A stretch of 5,565 nucleotides of DNA. Origin: Candidatus Woesearchaeota archaeon (lineage in GTDB: Archaea; Nanobdellota; Nanobdellia; Woesearchaeales; UBA11576). Shown one piece after another: positions 1 through 5,445 of the stretch. Within the stretch, counting starts at the first letter, position 1. Every line of letters begins with the position of its first letter. The stretch covers positions 1 through 5,565 of the forward strand of contig JALWQS010000082.1 of assembly GCA_027083015.1 (NCBI GenBank), in the 5' to 3' direction. The position numbers and the translations under genes were made by a program. The notes beneath the pieces were generated by a model. The model saw only the letters and a program-made list of their open reading frames with translations, ran no database searches and was not told the origin of the DNA.

Positions 1-25
1 ATACTCGCTTAAATTCTCTAAAACT

Positions 26-1231
26 ATGAAATTCGCGCATATGGCAGACATACACCTGGGAGGGTGGAAAGAACCACGGATGCAAGCCCTAAGCAATAAA
101 GCATTCGCAAAAGCAGTAGCAATAAGGATCAACGAAAAAGCGAATTTTGTACTTATATCAGGAGATCTGTTCAACACAAGCGTGCCATCAATAGACACGA
201 TAAAATTCGCAGTCAAAGAACTGAAGAAACTGAAAGATACAGAAATACCGGTATACCTGATAGCAGGAAGTCATGATTTTTCACCATCAGGAAAAACAAT
301 GCTGGATGTACTGGAAGAAGCAGAACTCTTCACAAATGTATGCAAAGGAGAGATCAAAGAAGAACAGCTAGAACTACAATTTACTCAAGACCCGAAAACA
401 GGAGCAAAGATAACGGGGATGCTGGGAAAAAAAGGTATGCTGGACAATAAGTATTACGAAAGACTAAAGCGGGAAAACCTGGAAAAAGAGAGCGGGTTCA
501 AGATATTCATGTTCCACACAGCACTTACAGAACTAAAGACACCAGAACTGGCAAGGATGGAATCAGCGCCAGTATCCATGCTGCCTTCAGGCTTCGACTA
601 TTACGCAGGAGGACATGTACATATAGTTAAAGAGGCAAACCTCGAAGGATACAAGAACGTGGTATACCCGGGACCGACGTATCCGAACAGCTTTTCAGAA
701 CTGGAAAAACTAAAGGACGGAAGCATGTACATATACGAAGACGGAAGACTAAAACAGATAGAACTGAAAGTAGCAGAAGTCGAGAGCATAGACATAGACG
801 CAGACCATAAGATACCGGAAGTTGTAGTCTCAGAGATAACCGATAAGATCAACAAGGATCTGACAGAAAAGATAGTGCTAATAAGAGTAAAAGGAACACT
901 TGAGACAGGAAAAGTATCCGACGTGAACTTCAAAAGAATAATGGAACTAGCCTATGAAAACGGAGCAAGATTCGTAATGAAAAATACCAACGCATTACAG
1001 ACAAAAGAATATGAAGAAGTAAAAGTACTGGCCAACAGCACAGAAGAAGCAGAACAACTGGTACTAAAAGAACATCTAGGACAAGTAACAGCATTATCTA
1101 TGGATCCTGAAGAAGAAAAAGAGCTGATAAGCAAACTGATGGTAACACTCAACACAGAAAAACAAGAAGGAGAAAAGACAGCAGATTTTGAAGAACGAAT
1201 CATATCAAACATGGAAAAGATATTCCAGTAA
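26..1231 (+). CDS. mre11: Mre11-like DNA repair nuclease (calcineurin-like metallophosphoesterase)
   Basis: A 401-residue protein with the phosphoesterase motifs of the SbcD/Mre11 family in order: D8 and H10 (ADIHLGG), D47 (SGDLF), H83 and D84 (AGSHD), H164 (FHTAL), and H197 and H199 (GGHVH). In the family these bind two Mn2+ ions, and the enzyme cuts DNA ends with the ATPase Rad50 during double-strand break repair. The catalytic domain covers about 1-250. The charged, helical remainder (about 250-401) fits a capping domain and Rad50-binding region. Position 82 is Ser, where characterised Mre11 proteins have a metal-binding Asn (GNHD). The start is the first ATG that gives the usual MKFAHMADIHLG opening; no clear Shine-Dalgarno lies in the 25 bases before it. 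No Rad50, HerA or NurA gene is in the window. Family assignment is strong, but nuclease activity is inferred. Confidence 0.88.
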   Translation: MKFAHMADIHLGGWKEPRMQALSNKAFAKAVAIRINEKANFVLISGDLFNTSVPSIDTIKFAVKELKKLKDTEIPVYLIAGSHDFSPSGKTMLDVLEEAELFTNVCKGEIKEEQLELQFTQDPKTGAKITGMLGKKGMLDNKYYERLKRENLEKESGFKIFMFHTALTELKTPELARMESAPVSMLPSGFDYYAGGHVHIVKEANLEGYKNVVYPGPTYPNSFSELEKLKDGSMYIYEDGRLKQIELKVAEVESIDIDADHKIPEVVVSEITDKINKDLTEKIVLIRVKGTLETGKVSDVNFKRIMELAYENGARFVMKNTNALQTKEYEEVKVLANSTEEAEQLVLKEHLGQVTALSMDPEEEKELISKLMVTLNTEKQEGEKTADFEERIISNMEKIFQ

Positions 1232-1238
1232 GAAGCTC

Positions 1239-1248
1239 AAAAACAAAA
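1239..1248 (-). terminator. Oligo-T terminator candidate for the Nudix gene
   Basis: Just past the stop of the minus-strand Nudix gene the minus strand reads TTTTGTTTTT, inside the 23-base gap between convergent stops. Archaeal RNA polymerase terminates on such T tracts. No hairpin precedes it. Confidence 0.35.
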
Positions 1249-1254
1249 CAAGGA

Positions 1255-1692
1255 TCAAAGCTCTTCAAGAATAGCAGCAACATCATTACCGATATCTTCC
1301 TTCTTAAGAGAATCCTTATCAAACCACTTTACTTCTTCAACAGTCTCACCAGGCAAGAAAACAGCATCGGGTTCAACAGTGCATTCAAATATGGGGGCCT
1401 CAATGTTAAGACCATCTTTCTGGAACTCAAGAATCGTAAACTGCTGGACAAGCTGAGGAGCAACACCAATCTGATCAGCAGTCTTTTCAAGAGCAGTCTG
1501 TTCTTCTGCGCCCTCTTTAGAACGACCACCAGGAAGTTCCCATATATTACGATCCTTCTTACGGATAAGAAGAATCTTATTATCTTTCAGGATTACACAA
1601 CCAGCGATGAGCACCTTTCCCATAAGACCGTCAAAATACTGGCTCTTTAAAAAATTAACGGTAAACCAGGCCATCAACCCCAAATTAAGCAT
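1255..1692 (-). CDS. Nudix-fold protein with hydrophobic N-terminus and degraded catalytic box
   Basis: The Nudix fold is seen from residue 25 (GKVLIAGCVILKDNKILLIRKK), followed by the WELPGGR strand-loop and the Nudix-box region at about 56-77. Nudix enzymes hydrolyse nucleoside diphosphates linked to another group, using Mg2+ held by the REUxEE helix. Here the aligned residues are E69 K70 T71 A72 D73 Q74, so the conserved Arg and the key Glu residues are gone and the loop is one residue short. Catalysis is doubtful, and a binding or regulatory role is possible. Residues 1-15 (MLNLGLMAWFTVNFL) are hydrophobic and could anchor the protein in the membrane. ATG at 1692 is chosen because it sits a short leader after a TATA-like element. 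A TTG at 1695 is equally possible. ATG at 1623 would give a plain soluble Nudix protein. Its substrate cannot be told from the sequence. Confidence 0.8.
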   Translation of the reverse strand: MLNLGLMAWFTVNFLKSQYFDGLMGKVLIAGCVILKDNKILLIRKKDRNIWELPGGRSKEGAEEQTALEKTADQIGVAPQLVQQFTILEFQKDGLNIEAPIFECTVEPDAVFLPGETVEEVKWFDKDSLKKEDIGNDVAAILEEL

Positions 1693-1728
1693 CAATCCAA
1701 TAAAGAAACCAATAGGAAGGAGAGATAA

Positions 1729-1738
1729 CTTTATATAT
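1729..1738. promoter_or_regulatory. Shared TATA-like element between divergent genes
   Basis: The plus strand reads TTTATATAT (1730-1738) and the minus strand ATATATAAAG, so the same bases resemble an archaeal TATA box both ways. On the minus strand a start near 1708 would give a short leader to the Nudix ATG at 1692. On the plus strand a start near 1757-1760 would give a leader of about 50 bases to the gene at 1810. The element is seen; its use is inferred from spacing. Confidence 0.55.
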
Positions 1739-1796
1739 CATAATGTCTGGCATATTAGACGTATTACAATAGAGATCAAGATTACTAATACCAAAC

Positions 1797-1802
1797 GAGG
1801 TG
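1797..1802 (+). promoter_or_regulatory. Shine-Dalgarno site of the helical protein gene
   Basis: GAGGTG is a good match to the archaeal 16S 3' end and stands 7 bases before ATG at 1810. It fixes that start. Confidence 0.7.
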
Positions 1803-1809
1803 TATAATC

Positions 1810-2316
1810 ATGGGATTGTTAGGAGATTTTTTTGGAAGTTTTTTAGGATCAGGAAGGACAGTCTATAAAGAAACTATGGACGAAGCGACACGCGCCACCC
1901 GAGCAGCCAAAGGACTTCTAAGACTGGCGGAAGAAACAGAAAAAACAGCTCATAAGGTAGGAAAGATAAGAAGGATGAGATCACACGACCTTTTAGATGA
2001 AAATGTAAGGAAGAAGATACTCAACCTGACAAGTAAATACAAAGGAAGAGACGAAATAAGAGCATTACATAAAGAGTTTAGCGATCAACTTATAGCTTAC
2101 GGAGCAGGATTATACGATGCGATGTCTTATCTTTACATGGAAGCACAGATGACAAAAGCAGCAAGCCTCCAAGAAAGAGCGACCATAAAGAGCGCATTAA
2201 AGAAGGATCTTGCAGAGATGGAACAAGCAATAGAATCCCACGCCTTAAGAGGCATGCAGGAAGAGCTAAGAAAAAGAAAGTTAGAACTAGAAAAGGAACT
2301 ACAAGCTCTGGGTTAA
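1810..2316 (+). CDS. Small all-helical protein with amphipathic N-terminus, function unknown
   Basis: I do not recognise this 168-residue protein by family. Residues 1-15 (MGLLGDFFGSFLGSG) are glycine- and phenylalanine-rich and amphipathic. The rest is charged, alanine/leucine-rich helix: about 17-57, 60-117 (including the tyrosine-rich stretch AYGAGLYDAMSYLYM) and 120-167, where the last segment (EELRKRKLELEKEL) looks like coiled coil. There are no Cys residues, no proline and no signal peptide. Start and ribosome site (GAGGTG, 7-base spacing) are clear. The short amphipathic MG-hydrophobic start ahead of helical hairpins resembles the layout of PspA/Vipp1 and ESCRT-III proteins, which remodel membranes. 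This is a likeness of form only, and I saw no diagnostic motif. It is divergent from the Nudix gene and followed by a T tract. Confidence 0.8.
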   Translation: MGLLGDFFGSFLGSGRTVYKETMDEATRATRAAKGLLRLAEETEKTAHKVGKIRRMRSHDLLDENVRKKILNLTSKYKGRDEIRALHKEFSDQLIAYGAGLYDAMSYLYMEAQMTKAASLQERATIKSALKKDLAEMEQAIESHALRGMQEELRKRKLELEKELQALG

Positions 2317-2358
2317 ACATCGCAAGCAAACAATACCCTAAATCTTTACAATCTTTAA

Positions 2359-2364
2359 TTTTTT
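2359..2364 (+). terminator. T6 terminator candidate after the helical protein gene
   Basis: A run of six T in a T-rich context (TTAATTTTTTCTATCTT) lies about 43 bases past the stop at 2316. It fits an archaeal hairpin-free terminator. The rest of the 2317-2442 gap holds nothing I can name. Confidence 0.4.
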
Positions 2365-2442
2365 CTATCTTATTGGACTGAAGAACAAGAAAATGGCTAA
2401 GTCATGTTGAGTTCAGATTATTATCCAAATCAAAAGTTAAGA

Positions 2443-3279
2443 TCATTCTGACGAGCTGAAATCCACAAACTCGTCAATAGAAGGAACAGGTCCGTCAAAA
2501 ACCTTCTTCCACTCACGACTCATGACAGAAAACTGCGACCGTTGAAACTCATTAAGCCTTATATACTTCCTTATCCGGAACCAACCAGGAGGAAGAGGAA
2601 CCCTCTCAGCATCAAGCTCAACAATAGCTCTCTTAAGGTTCTTTAAGTAAGACAAGAACTTCTTCTGATAAGCAGTGAGTTCAGGAACCTTGGGAATAAA
2701 CTTATGATGAGCAAAACCCCGCTCCTCAGAAAAATCGATCTGATTGAGCAAATGAACAACCTCCTCAAGATTTCCCACAAAAACAGAAACGTCCGAAGAA
2801 GAAGAAAAACCTGACATCAACTCCTCAATCCTGATACGCTCATACTGAGCACGAGGCATATTACCAAACTGACGAAAAAAATCAGGCGAAACATAACGAT
2901 GAAGACGATAAGTCTCCGGAGTTAAGGTAGGGAAAAACTGAGCATCAGAATAAGCCTTGAAAAGAGCAGTAAAAAAATCAGGGTAATCAGTAAATAAAGG
3001 ATTCTCAATCTGTCTCTTGAACAGAGGAAGAAAGACCTGAGAAGGTTCGCCAATCTCCTGAGCGATAGAATCAATGGTCTTAGGTGATGAGTAATCAACG
3101 ATAGCAAAATGGAGGATTGGAATATCCTGTTTTTCAGAACGCTTACGGATGAAAGAATCATAAGAGATAACATTAGAATCTCGTTGAGAGGCATCATATC
3201 CTGAATTATCACTTTTATTGCTTTTGGAACCTCTGTTGTTCTGTCTAAACAGTTCCTCATACGCGTATAGTTCGCCCAA
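2443..3279 (-). CDS. Hypothetical protein of 278 residues, TTG start
   Basis: I recognise no family. Residues 1-12 (MGELYAYEELFR) precede an Asn/Ser/Asp-rich, probably disordered stretch at about 13-40. From about 50 a folded region begins with a hydrophobic strand (IPILHFAIVDY). The protein is rich in Phe and Tyr, has two PDFF motifs (100-103 and 132-135), a Ser run (159-162), a basic helix (KKFLSYLKNLKRAIVEL) near 206-222, and no cysteine. No transmembrane segment or signal peptide is seen. The start is TTG: there is an in-frame stop at 3300-3298, no in-frame ATG for about the first 140 codons, and GGGGG lies 7 bases upstream. T-ending codons run through most of its length as in the other minus-strand genes, which supports it as real. 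Codons in roughly the first 30 positions are more mixed. Confidence 0.78.
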   Translation of the reverse strand: MGELYAYEELFRQNNRGSKSNKSDNSGYDASQRDSNVISYDSFIRKRSEKQDIPILHFAIVDYSSPKTIDSIAQEIGEPSQVFLPLFKRQIENPLFTDYPDFFTALFKAYSDAQFFPTLTPETYRLHRYVSPDFFRQFGNMPRAQYERIRIEELMSGFSSSSDVSVFVGNLEEVVHLLNQIDFSEERGFAHHKFIPKVPELTAYQKKFLSYLKNLKRAIVELDAERVPLPPGWFRIRKYIRLNEFQRSQFSVMSREWKKVFDGPVPSIDEFVDFSSSE

Positions 3280-3286
3280 TTTAAAA

Positions 3287-3291
3287 CCCCC
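3287..3291 (-). promoter_or_regulatory. Shine-Dalgarno site that sets a TTG start
   Basis: GGGGG on the minus strand is followed by 7 bases (TTTTAAA) and then TTG at 3279. With the in-frame stop just upstream, this decides the unusual start codon of the 278-residue gene. Confidence 0.6.
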
Positions 3292-3313
3292 TATACTTTA
3301 GTAAGCTAAACTG

Positions 3314-3322
3314 ATTTAAAAA
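3314..3322 (-). promoter_or_regulatory. TATA-like box of the 278-residue gene
   Basis: The minus strand reads TTTTTAAAT, about 26 bases before an expected start near 3292. That leaves a leader of about 12 bases containing the GGGGG site. An imperfect palindrome (3295-3312) lies directly between the box and the expected start. Confidence 0.45.
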
Positions 3323-3410
3323 CATTATGAATAGCAAAGAAAAAGTTTGTTGAAAATTCGCACTAAATACGCGGAATTAAACCAAAATAAAGCTTATGAT
3401 ATCTTAAATC

Positions 3411-3449
3411 AAAAAAACAGGGCCGTTAAGGCAATAACCTTTAACCGGC
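3411..3449 (-). terminator. Hairpin plus T7 terminator of the H1-like gene
   Basis: On the minus strand, about 29 bases past the stop of the lysine-tailed gene, GCCGGTTAAAGG and CCTTAACGGC pair as a stem with two single-base bulges and a 6-base loop (3432-3437). After CCTG comes TTTTTTT (3417-3411). This has the form of a bacterial intrinsic terminator. In archaea the T run alone can suffice. Confidence 0.65.
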
Positions 3450-3478
3450 TACTTTCTATCTCTATATTGAAGCCAAAA

Positions 3479-4078
3479 TTACTTCTTTCTCTTCTTAGAA
3501 GATTTTTTCTTCTTCTTTTTATTAACAGAGTTCTTTTTAGCAGCATTTTTCTTTCCAGACTTCTTGTTTGATCTTCTCGTGGACTGTTTTTTTGTCGCCT
3601 TCTTCTTTGCAGGTTTCTTCTTAGCTACCTTTTTCTTTGTCGCCTTCTTCTTTGTCTTCCTAGCAGAAGACTTCCTTTTTTTCTTTATAGAAGTACCCTT
3701 ATGCTTATCATGTTTAGGGGAAGAGACAGAAGCTAAAGCAGGAGGTTCAGGAATCTCAAGATTTTCCTTCATACGAACACGATCACTCTCAGTAGTTACA
3801 GACTCATTCTTAATAAGCCTTAAAGCTTCATCAATCAAAAGATCAGTCTTGTGCTTAAGTTTATAAAACACGTCATATTGTTTCTCAAAAAGAAGACGCT
3901 CAGCCTTAAGATCCTCTAAGGTCTTCTTCTTATGCATATTCTGCTCAAAAGCGAGCAAAGACTTCGAATGCAAAAGCTTAAAGAGCCTAGCAAGATCATT
4001 AAGATCTGCAAGGATCATATCAAACTCTTTAGAAATCTTCTTATCTGCCTTTTTCTGTTTCTTAGTAAACCAACCCAT
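3479..4078 (-). CDS. Helical protein with histone-H1-like lysine tail
   Basis: A 199-residue protein in two parts. Residues 1-100 (from MGWFTKKQKK) are charged helix without proline and could form a coiled-coil head. A short linker with prolines (IPEPPAL, 109-115) follows. From 131 to 199 I count 40 Lys/Arg in 69 residues and no Asp or Glu, including five pentads of the type xTKKK/xAKKK at 141-165. Such tails occur in eukaryotic histone H1 and bacterial H1-like proteins, where they bind DNA or RNA by charge; that role is inferred here. There is no cysteine. ATG at 4078 is chosen over GTG at 4087 because GGGG (4087-4090) is then a Shine-Dalgarno site, and the GTG would overlap it. It has its own TATA box and terminator, so it is probably a single-gene unit. 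A ribosome- or membrane-associated protein with a basic tail is an alternative. Confidence 0.78.
   Translation of the reverse strand: MGWFTKKQKKADKKISKEFDMILADLNDLARLFKLLHSKSLLAFEQNMHKKKTLEDLKAERLLFEKQYDVFYKLKHKTDLLIDEALRLIKNESVTTESDRVRMKENLEIPEPPALASVSSPKHDKHKGTSIKKKRKSSARKTKKKATKKKVAKKKPAKKKATKKQSTRRSNKKSGKKNAAKKNSVNKKKKKKSSKKRKK
3591..3654. repeat. 19-bp direct repeat inside the lysine-tail coding region
   Basis: TTTGTCGCCTTCTTCTTTG occurs at 3591-3609 and again at 3636-3654, 45 bases apart, which is exactly three of the five-residue units. It points to growth of the tail by in-frame duplication. Confidence 0.75.
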
Positions 4079-4084
4079 GATAAA

Positions 4085-4090
4085 CACCCC
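4085..4090 (-). promoter_or_regulatory. Shine-Dalgarno site of the H1-like gene
   Basis: GGGGTG on the minus strand stands 6 bases before ATG at 4078. The initiation context (GGTGT, then TATCATGGG) closely resembles that of the helical-protein gene at 1810. Confidence 0.6.
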
Positions 4091-4102
4091 TTTTTACGAA
4101 AA

Positions 4103-4123
4103 TCAAGATACGGTCAAGATACG
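4103..4123. repeat. Tandem 10-bp repeat with 11-bp period
   Basis: TCAAGATACG occurs at 4103-4112 and 4114-4123 with one base between, so the copies lie on the same face of the helix. They fall in the expected leader of the H1-like gene, inside the larger inverted repeat. Confidence 0.75.
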
Positions 4124-4167
4124 CAAAATCCCCCGTAAGTTGATAACAAAACATAAGGAATAACTAT

Positions 4168-4183
4168 CTTATAAATGTTTTCG
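4168..4183 (-). promoter_or_regulatory. BRE and TATA box of the H1-like gene
   Basis: The minus strand reads CGAAAAC followed by ATTTATAAG (4176-4168), a good match to an archaeal BRE plus TATA box. Transcription would start near 4146, giving a leader of about 68 bases before ATG at 4078. Confidence 0.65.
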
Positions 4184-4209
4184 TAAAAAAACAAGAAATC
4201 TCCAACAAA

Positions 4210-4216
4210 TTATACA
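4210..4216 (+). promoter_or_regulatory. Weak TATA-like box upstream of tgt
   Basis: TTATACA in an A-rich context lies about 70 bases before the tgt ATG. A start near 4239 would place the tandem repeat 4220-4241 between the box and the start site. The match is weak. Confidence 0.3.
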
Positions 4217-4219
4217 AAA

Positions 4220-4241
4220 CAATCAGTAAACAATCAGTAAA
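4220..4241. repeat. Perfect tandem duplication of an 11-bp unit
   Basis: CAATCAGTAAA occurs at 4220-4230 and again directly at 4231-4241. It lies in the expected promoter of tgt and has the same 11-bp period as the unrelated repeat at 4103-4123. Confidence 0.8.
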
Positions 4242-4285
4242 GACAACATTGACCAAAGTATGAAAAAGAAGCAAAAAACCTATTA

Positions 4286-5434
4286 ATGACAGAAAACTCA
4301 GGACAAAAGATGTTCAAGATACAACAAACAGAACCGACAGAAGGAAAAGCAAGAACCGGAATATTAGAAACAGCGCATGCCAAAGTAGAAACACCATTCT
4401 TCATGCCAGTAGCTACAAAACTAACAGTAAAACATGTATCTCCGATGGAAATAATAGAGATGGGAGGGCAATCAATAATATCAAACGCTTATGTCCTATA
4501 CTTGAAACCAGGGCTGGAAATCATAAAAGAAGCAGGAGGAATACACAAACTGATGAACTTTCCGAGAAATATATTCACAGACAGCGGAGGGTTCCAGATG
4601 CTGAAAGAAAGTTTTCTTATAGGGATAGATGACAAGACCGTGAGGTTCAAAGACCCATTCTCAGGAAGAAAACACAGCCTATCACCAGAAAATGTGATGC
4701 AGATAGAAAGAGAGATAGGAAGCGATGTAGCAATGAGCCTGGACCATGTACCCGCAGTAAGAAGCAGTAAAGAAAAGATAGCAGAATCAGTAAGAAGAAC
4801 AGGACTCTGGGCAGAAAGATGCAAAAGATACATGGATGATCACGACGGAAAATCAATATACGGAAAAAAACAATTATTGTTCGGGATAGCACAGGGAGGG
4901 CTATTCAAAGACCTGAGAGAAAAAAGCGCTAAACAGATAGAAGCACTGAACTTTGACGGGATAGCAATAGGAGGATTACGTATAGGAGAGAACAGAGAAG
5001 AGATGCTGCAAGCACTAGACTGGCAACTAGACCATTTCTCAAAAGAAAAACCAAAATACCTGATGGGAGTAGGAAACCCAAAAGACATCATAGAAGCAGT
5101 AGCCAGAGGAGTGGATTGTTTCGACTCAATATATCCTACACAGAACGCCAGACACTGCAACCTGATAACTTCAGAAGGGATGATCAAGATAGATAAAGGA
5201 AAATACGCCCACGATTTCAGACCGTTAGATCCAGAATGCGACTGTTACGTATGCAAAAACTTCAGCAGAGCATACCTGCACCACCTAGCAAGAGCCAGCG
5301 AATGGACACATCACAGGTACTTTTCATACCATAATGTGTACTGGATGGTAAAGTTTATGGAACGAATAAGGAAAGCGATCAAAGAAGGAAGTTTTGAAGA
5401 ACTAAGAAAAGATATCAACAAGAAATTCAAGTGA
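4286..5434 (+). CDS. tgt: Bacterial-type queuine tRNA-guanine transglycosylase
   Basis: A 382-residue TIM-barrel enzyme that exchanges guanine 34 of GUN-anticodon tRNAs for a queuosine precursor. Numbering from about residue 200 matches my memory of Zymomonas mobilis Tgt. Seen are the base D99 (TDSGGFQ), D153 (SLDHVP), Q203 (GIAQGG), the pocket loop G229-G230-L231-R232-I233, the nucleophile D280 (CFDSIYPT), and zinc ligands C318, C320, C323 and H349. The length, the lack of a PUA domain and the PTQNAR motif set it apart from archaeal ArcTGT, which acts at position 15. V155 replaces the bacterial Cys158 and Q286 the usual Arg286; I233 resembles the bacterial Val rather than the eukaryotic Gly. 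ATG at 4310 (MFKIQQTE) is the usual family start and has GGA upstream, so it may be the true one. No queuosine-synthesis genes are in the window. Confidence 0.93.
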   Translation: MTENSGQKMFKIQQTEPTEGKARTGILETAHAKVETPFFMPVATKLTVKHVSPMEIIEMGGQSIISNAYVLYLKPGLEIIKEAGGIHKLMNFPRNIFTDSGGFQMLKESFLIGIDDKTVRFKDPFSGRKHSLSPENVMQIEREIGSDVAMSLDHVPAVRSSKEKIAESVRRTGLWAERCKRYMDDHDGKSIYGKKQLLFGIAQGGLFKDLREKSAKQIEALNFDGIAIGGLRIGENREEMLQALDWQLDHFSKEKPKYLMGVGNPKDIIEAVARGVDCFDSIYPTQNARHCNLITSEGMIKIDKGKYAHDFRPLDPECDCYVCKNFSRAYLHHLARASEWTHHRYFSYHNVYWMVKFMERIRKAIKEGSFEELRKDINKKFK

Positions 5435-5445
5435 GACTCTCAAGA

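Larger units (their letters stand above)
4091..4189. repeat. Perfect 12-bp inverted repeat around the H1-like gene's promoter and leader
   Basis: TTTTTACGAAAA (4091-4102) and its exact reverse complement TTTTCGTAAAAA (4178-4189) enclose 75 bases. On the minus strand the right arm ends one base before the TATA box and covers the place where the BRE would be. The left arm abuts the Shine-Dalgarno site. Only the left arm would be in the mRNA if transcription starts near 4146, so a DNA-level role such as paired operator sites is more likely than an RNA stem. That reading is an inference. Confidence 0.7.

Noticed and set aside
601..1212. Minus-strand open frames opposite the Mre11-like gene
   Set aside because: Ser/Leu/Phe-rich antisense shadows of A-rich coding sequence, with no ribosome site and no recognisable domain. 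The plus-strand gene has full catalytic motifs.
1687..1741. 18-codon minus-strand frame starting at ATG 1741, overlapping the Nudix start in another frame
   Set aside because: It contains the TATA-like element in its first codons, has no ribosome site, and is too short to support as a gene.
1761..1791. GTATTA / TAATAC inverted pair in the leader of the helical-protein gene
   Set aside because: Only 6 bp with a 19-base loop, which is expected by chance in AT-rich sequence.
1607..1807. Plus-strand frame of 66 codons overlapping the Nudix start and the shared promoter
   Set aside because: It runs across the TATA-like element and ends at the ribosome site of the next gene. Its sequence is the antisense of the Nudix N-terminus.
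3355..3378. Possible hairpin AATTCGC / GCGGAATT with a 9-base loop
   Set aside because: Short AT-rich stem with a bulge, between a terminator and the next promoter. No T run or motif gives it a role.
3564..3866. Plus-strand open frame encoding a Phe-rich, membrane-like protein
   Set aside because: It is the antisense of the lysine tail: AAG/AAA codons read backwards give CTT/TTT, hence Leu and Phe runs. It has no ribosome site and lies wholly inside the H1-like gene and its promoter-proximal part.
4091..4189. Riboswitch or long RNA stem formed by the 12-bp arms
   Set aside because: With the TATA box at 4168-4176 the right arm lies upstream of the expected transcript start, so both arms would not be in one RNA. 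A DNA-level site fits better.
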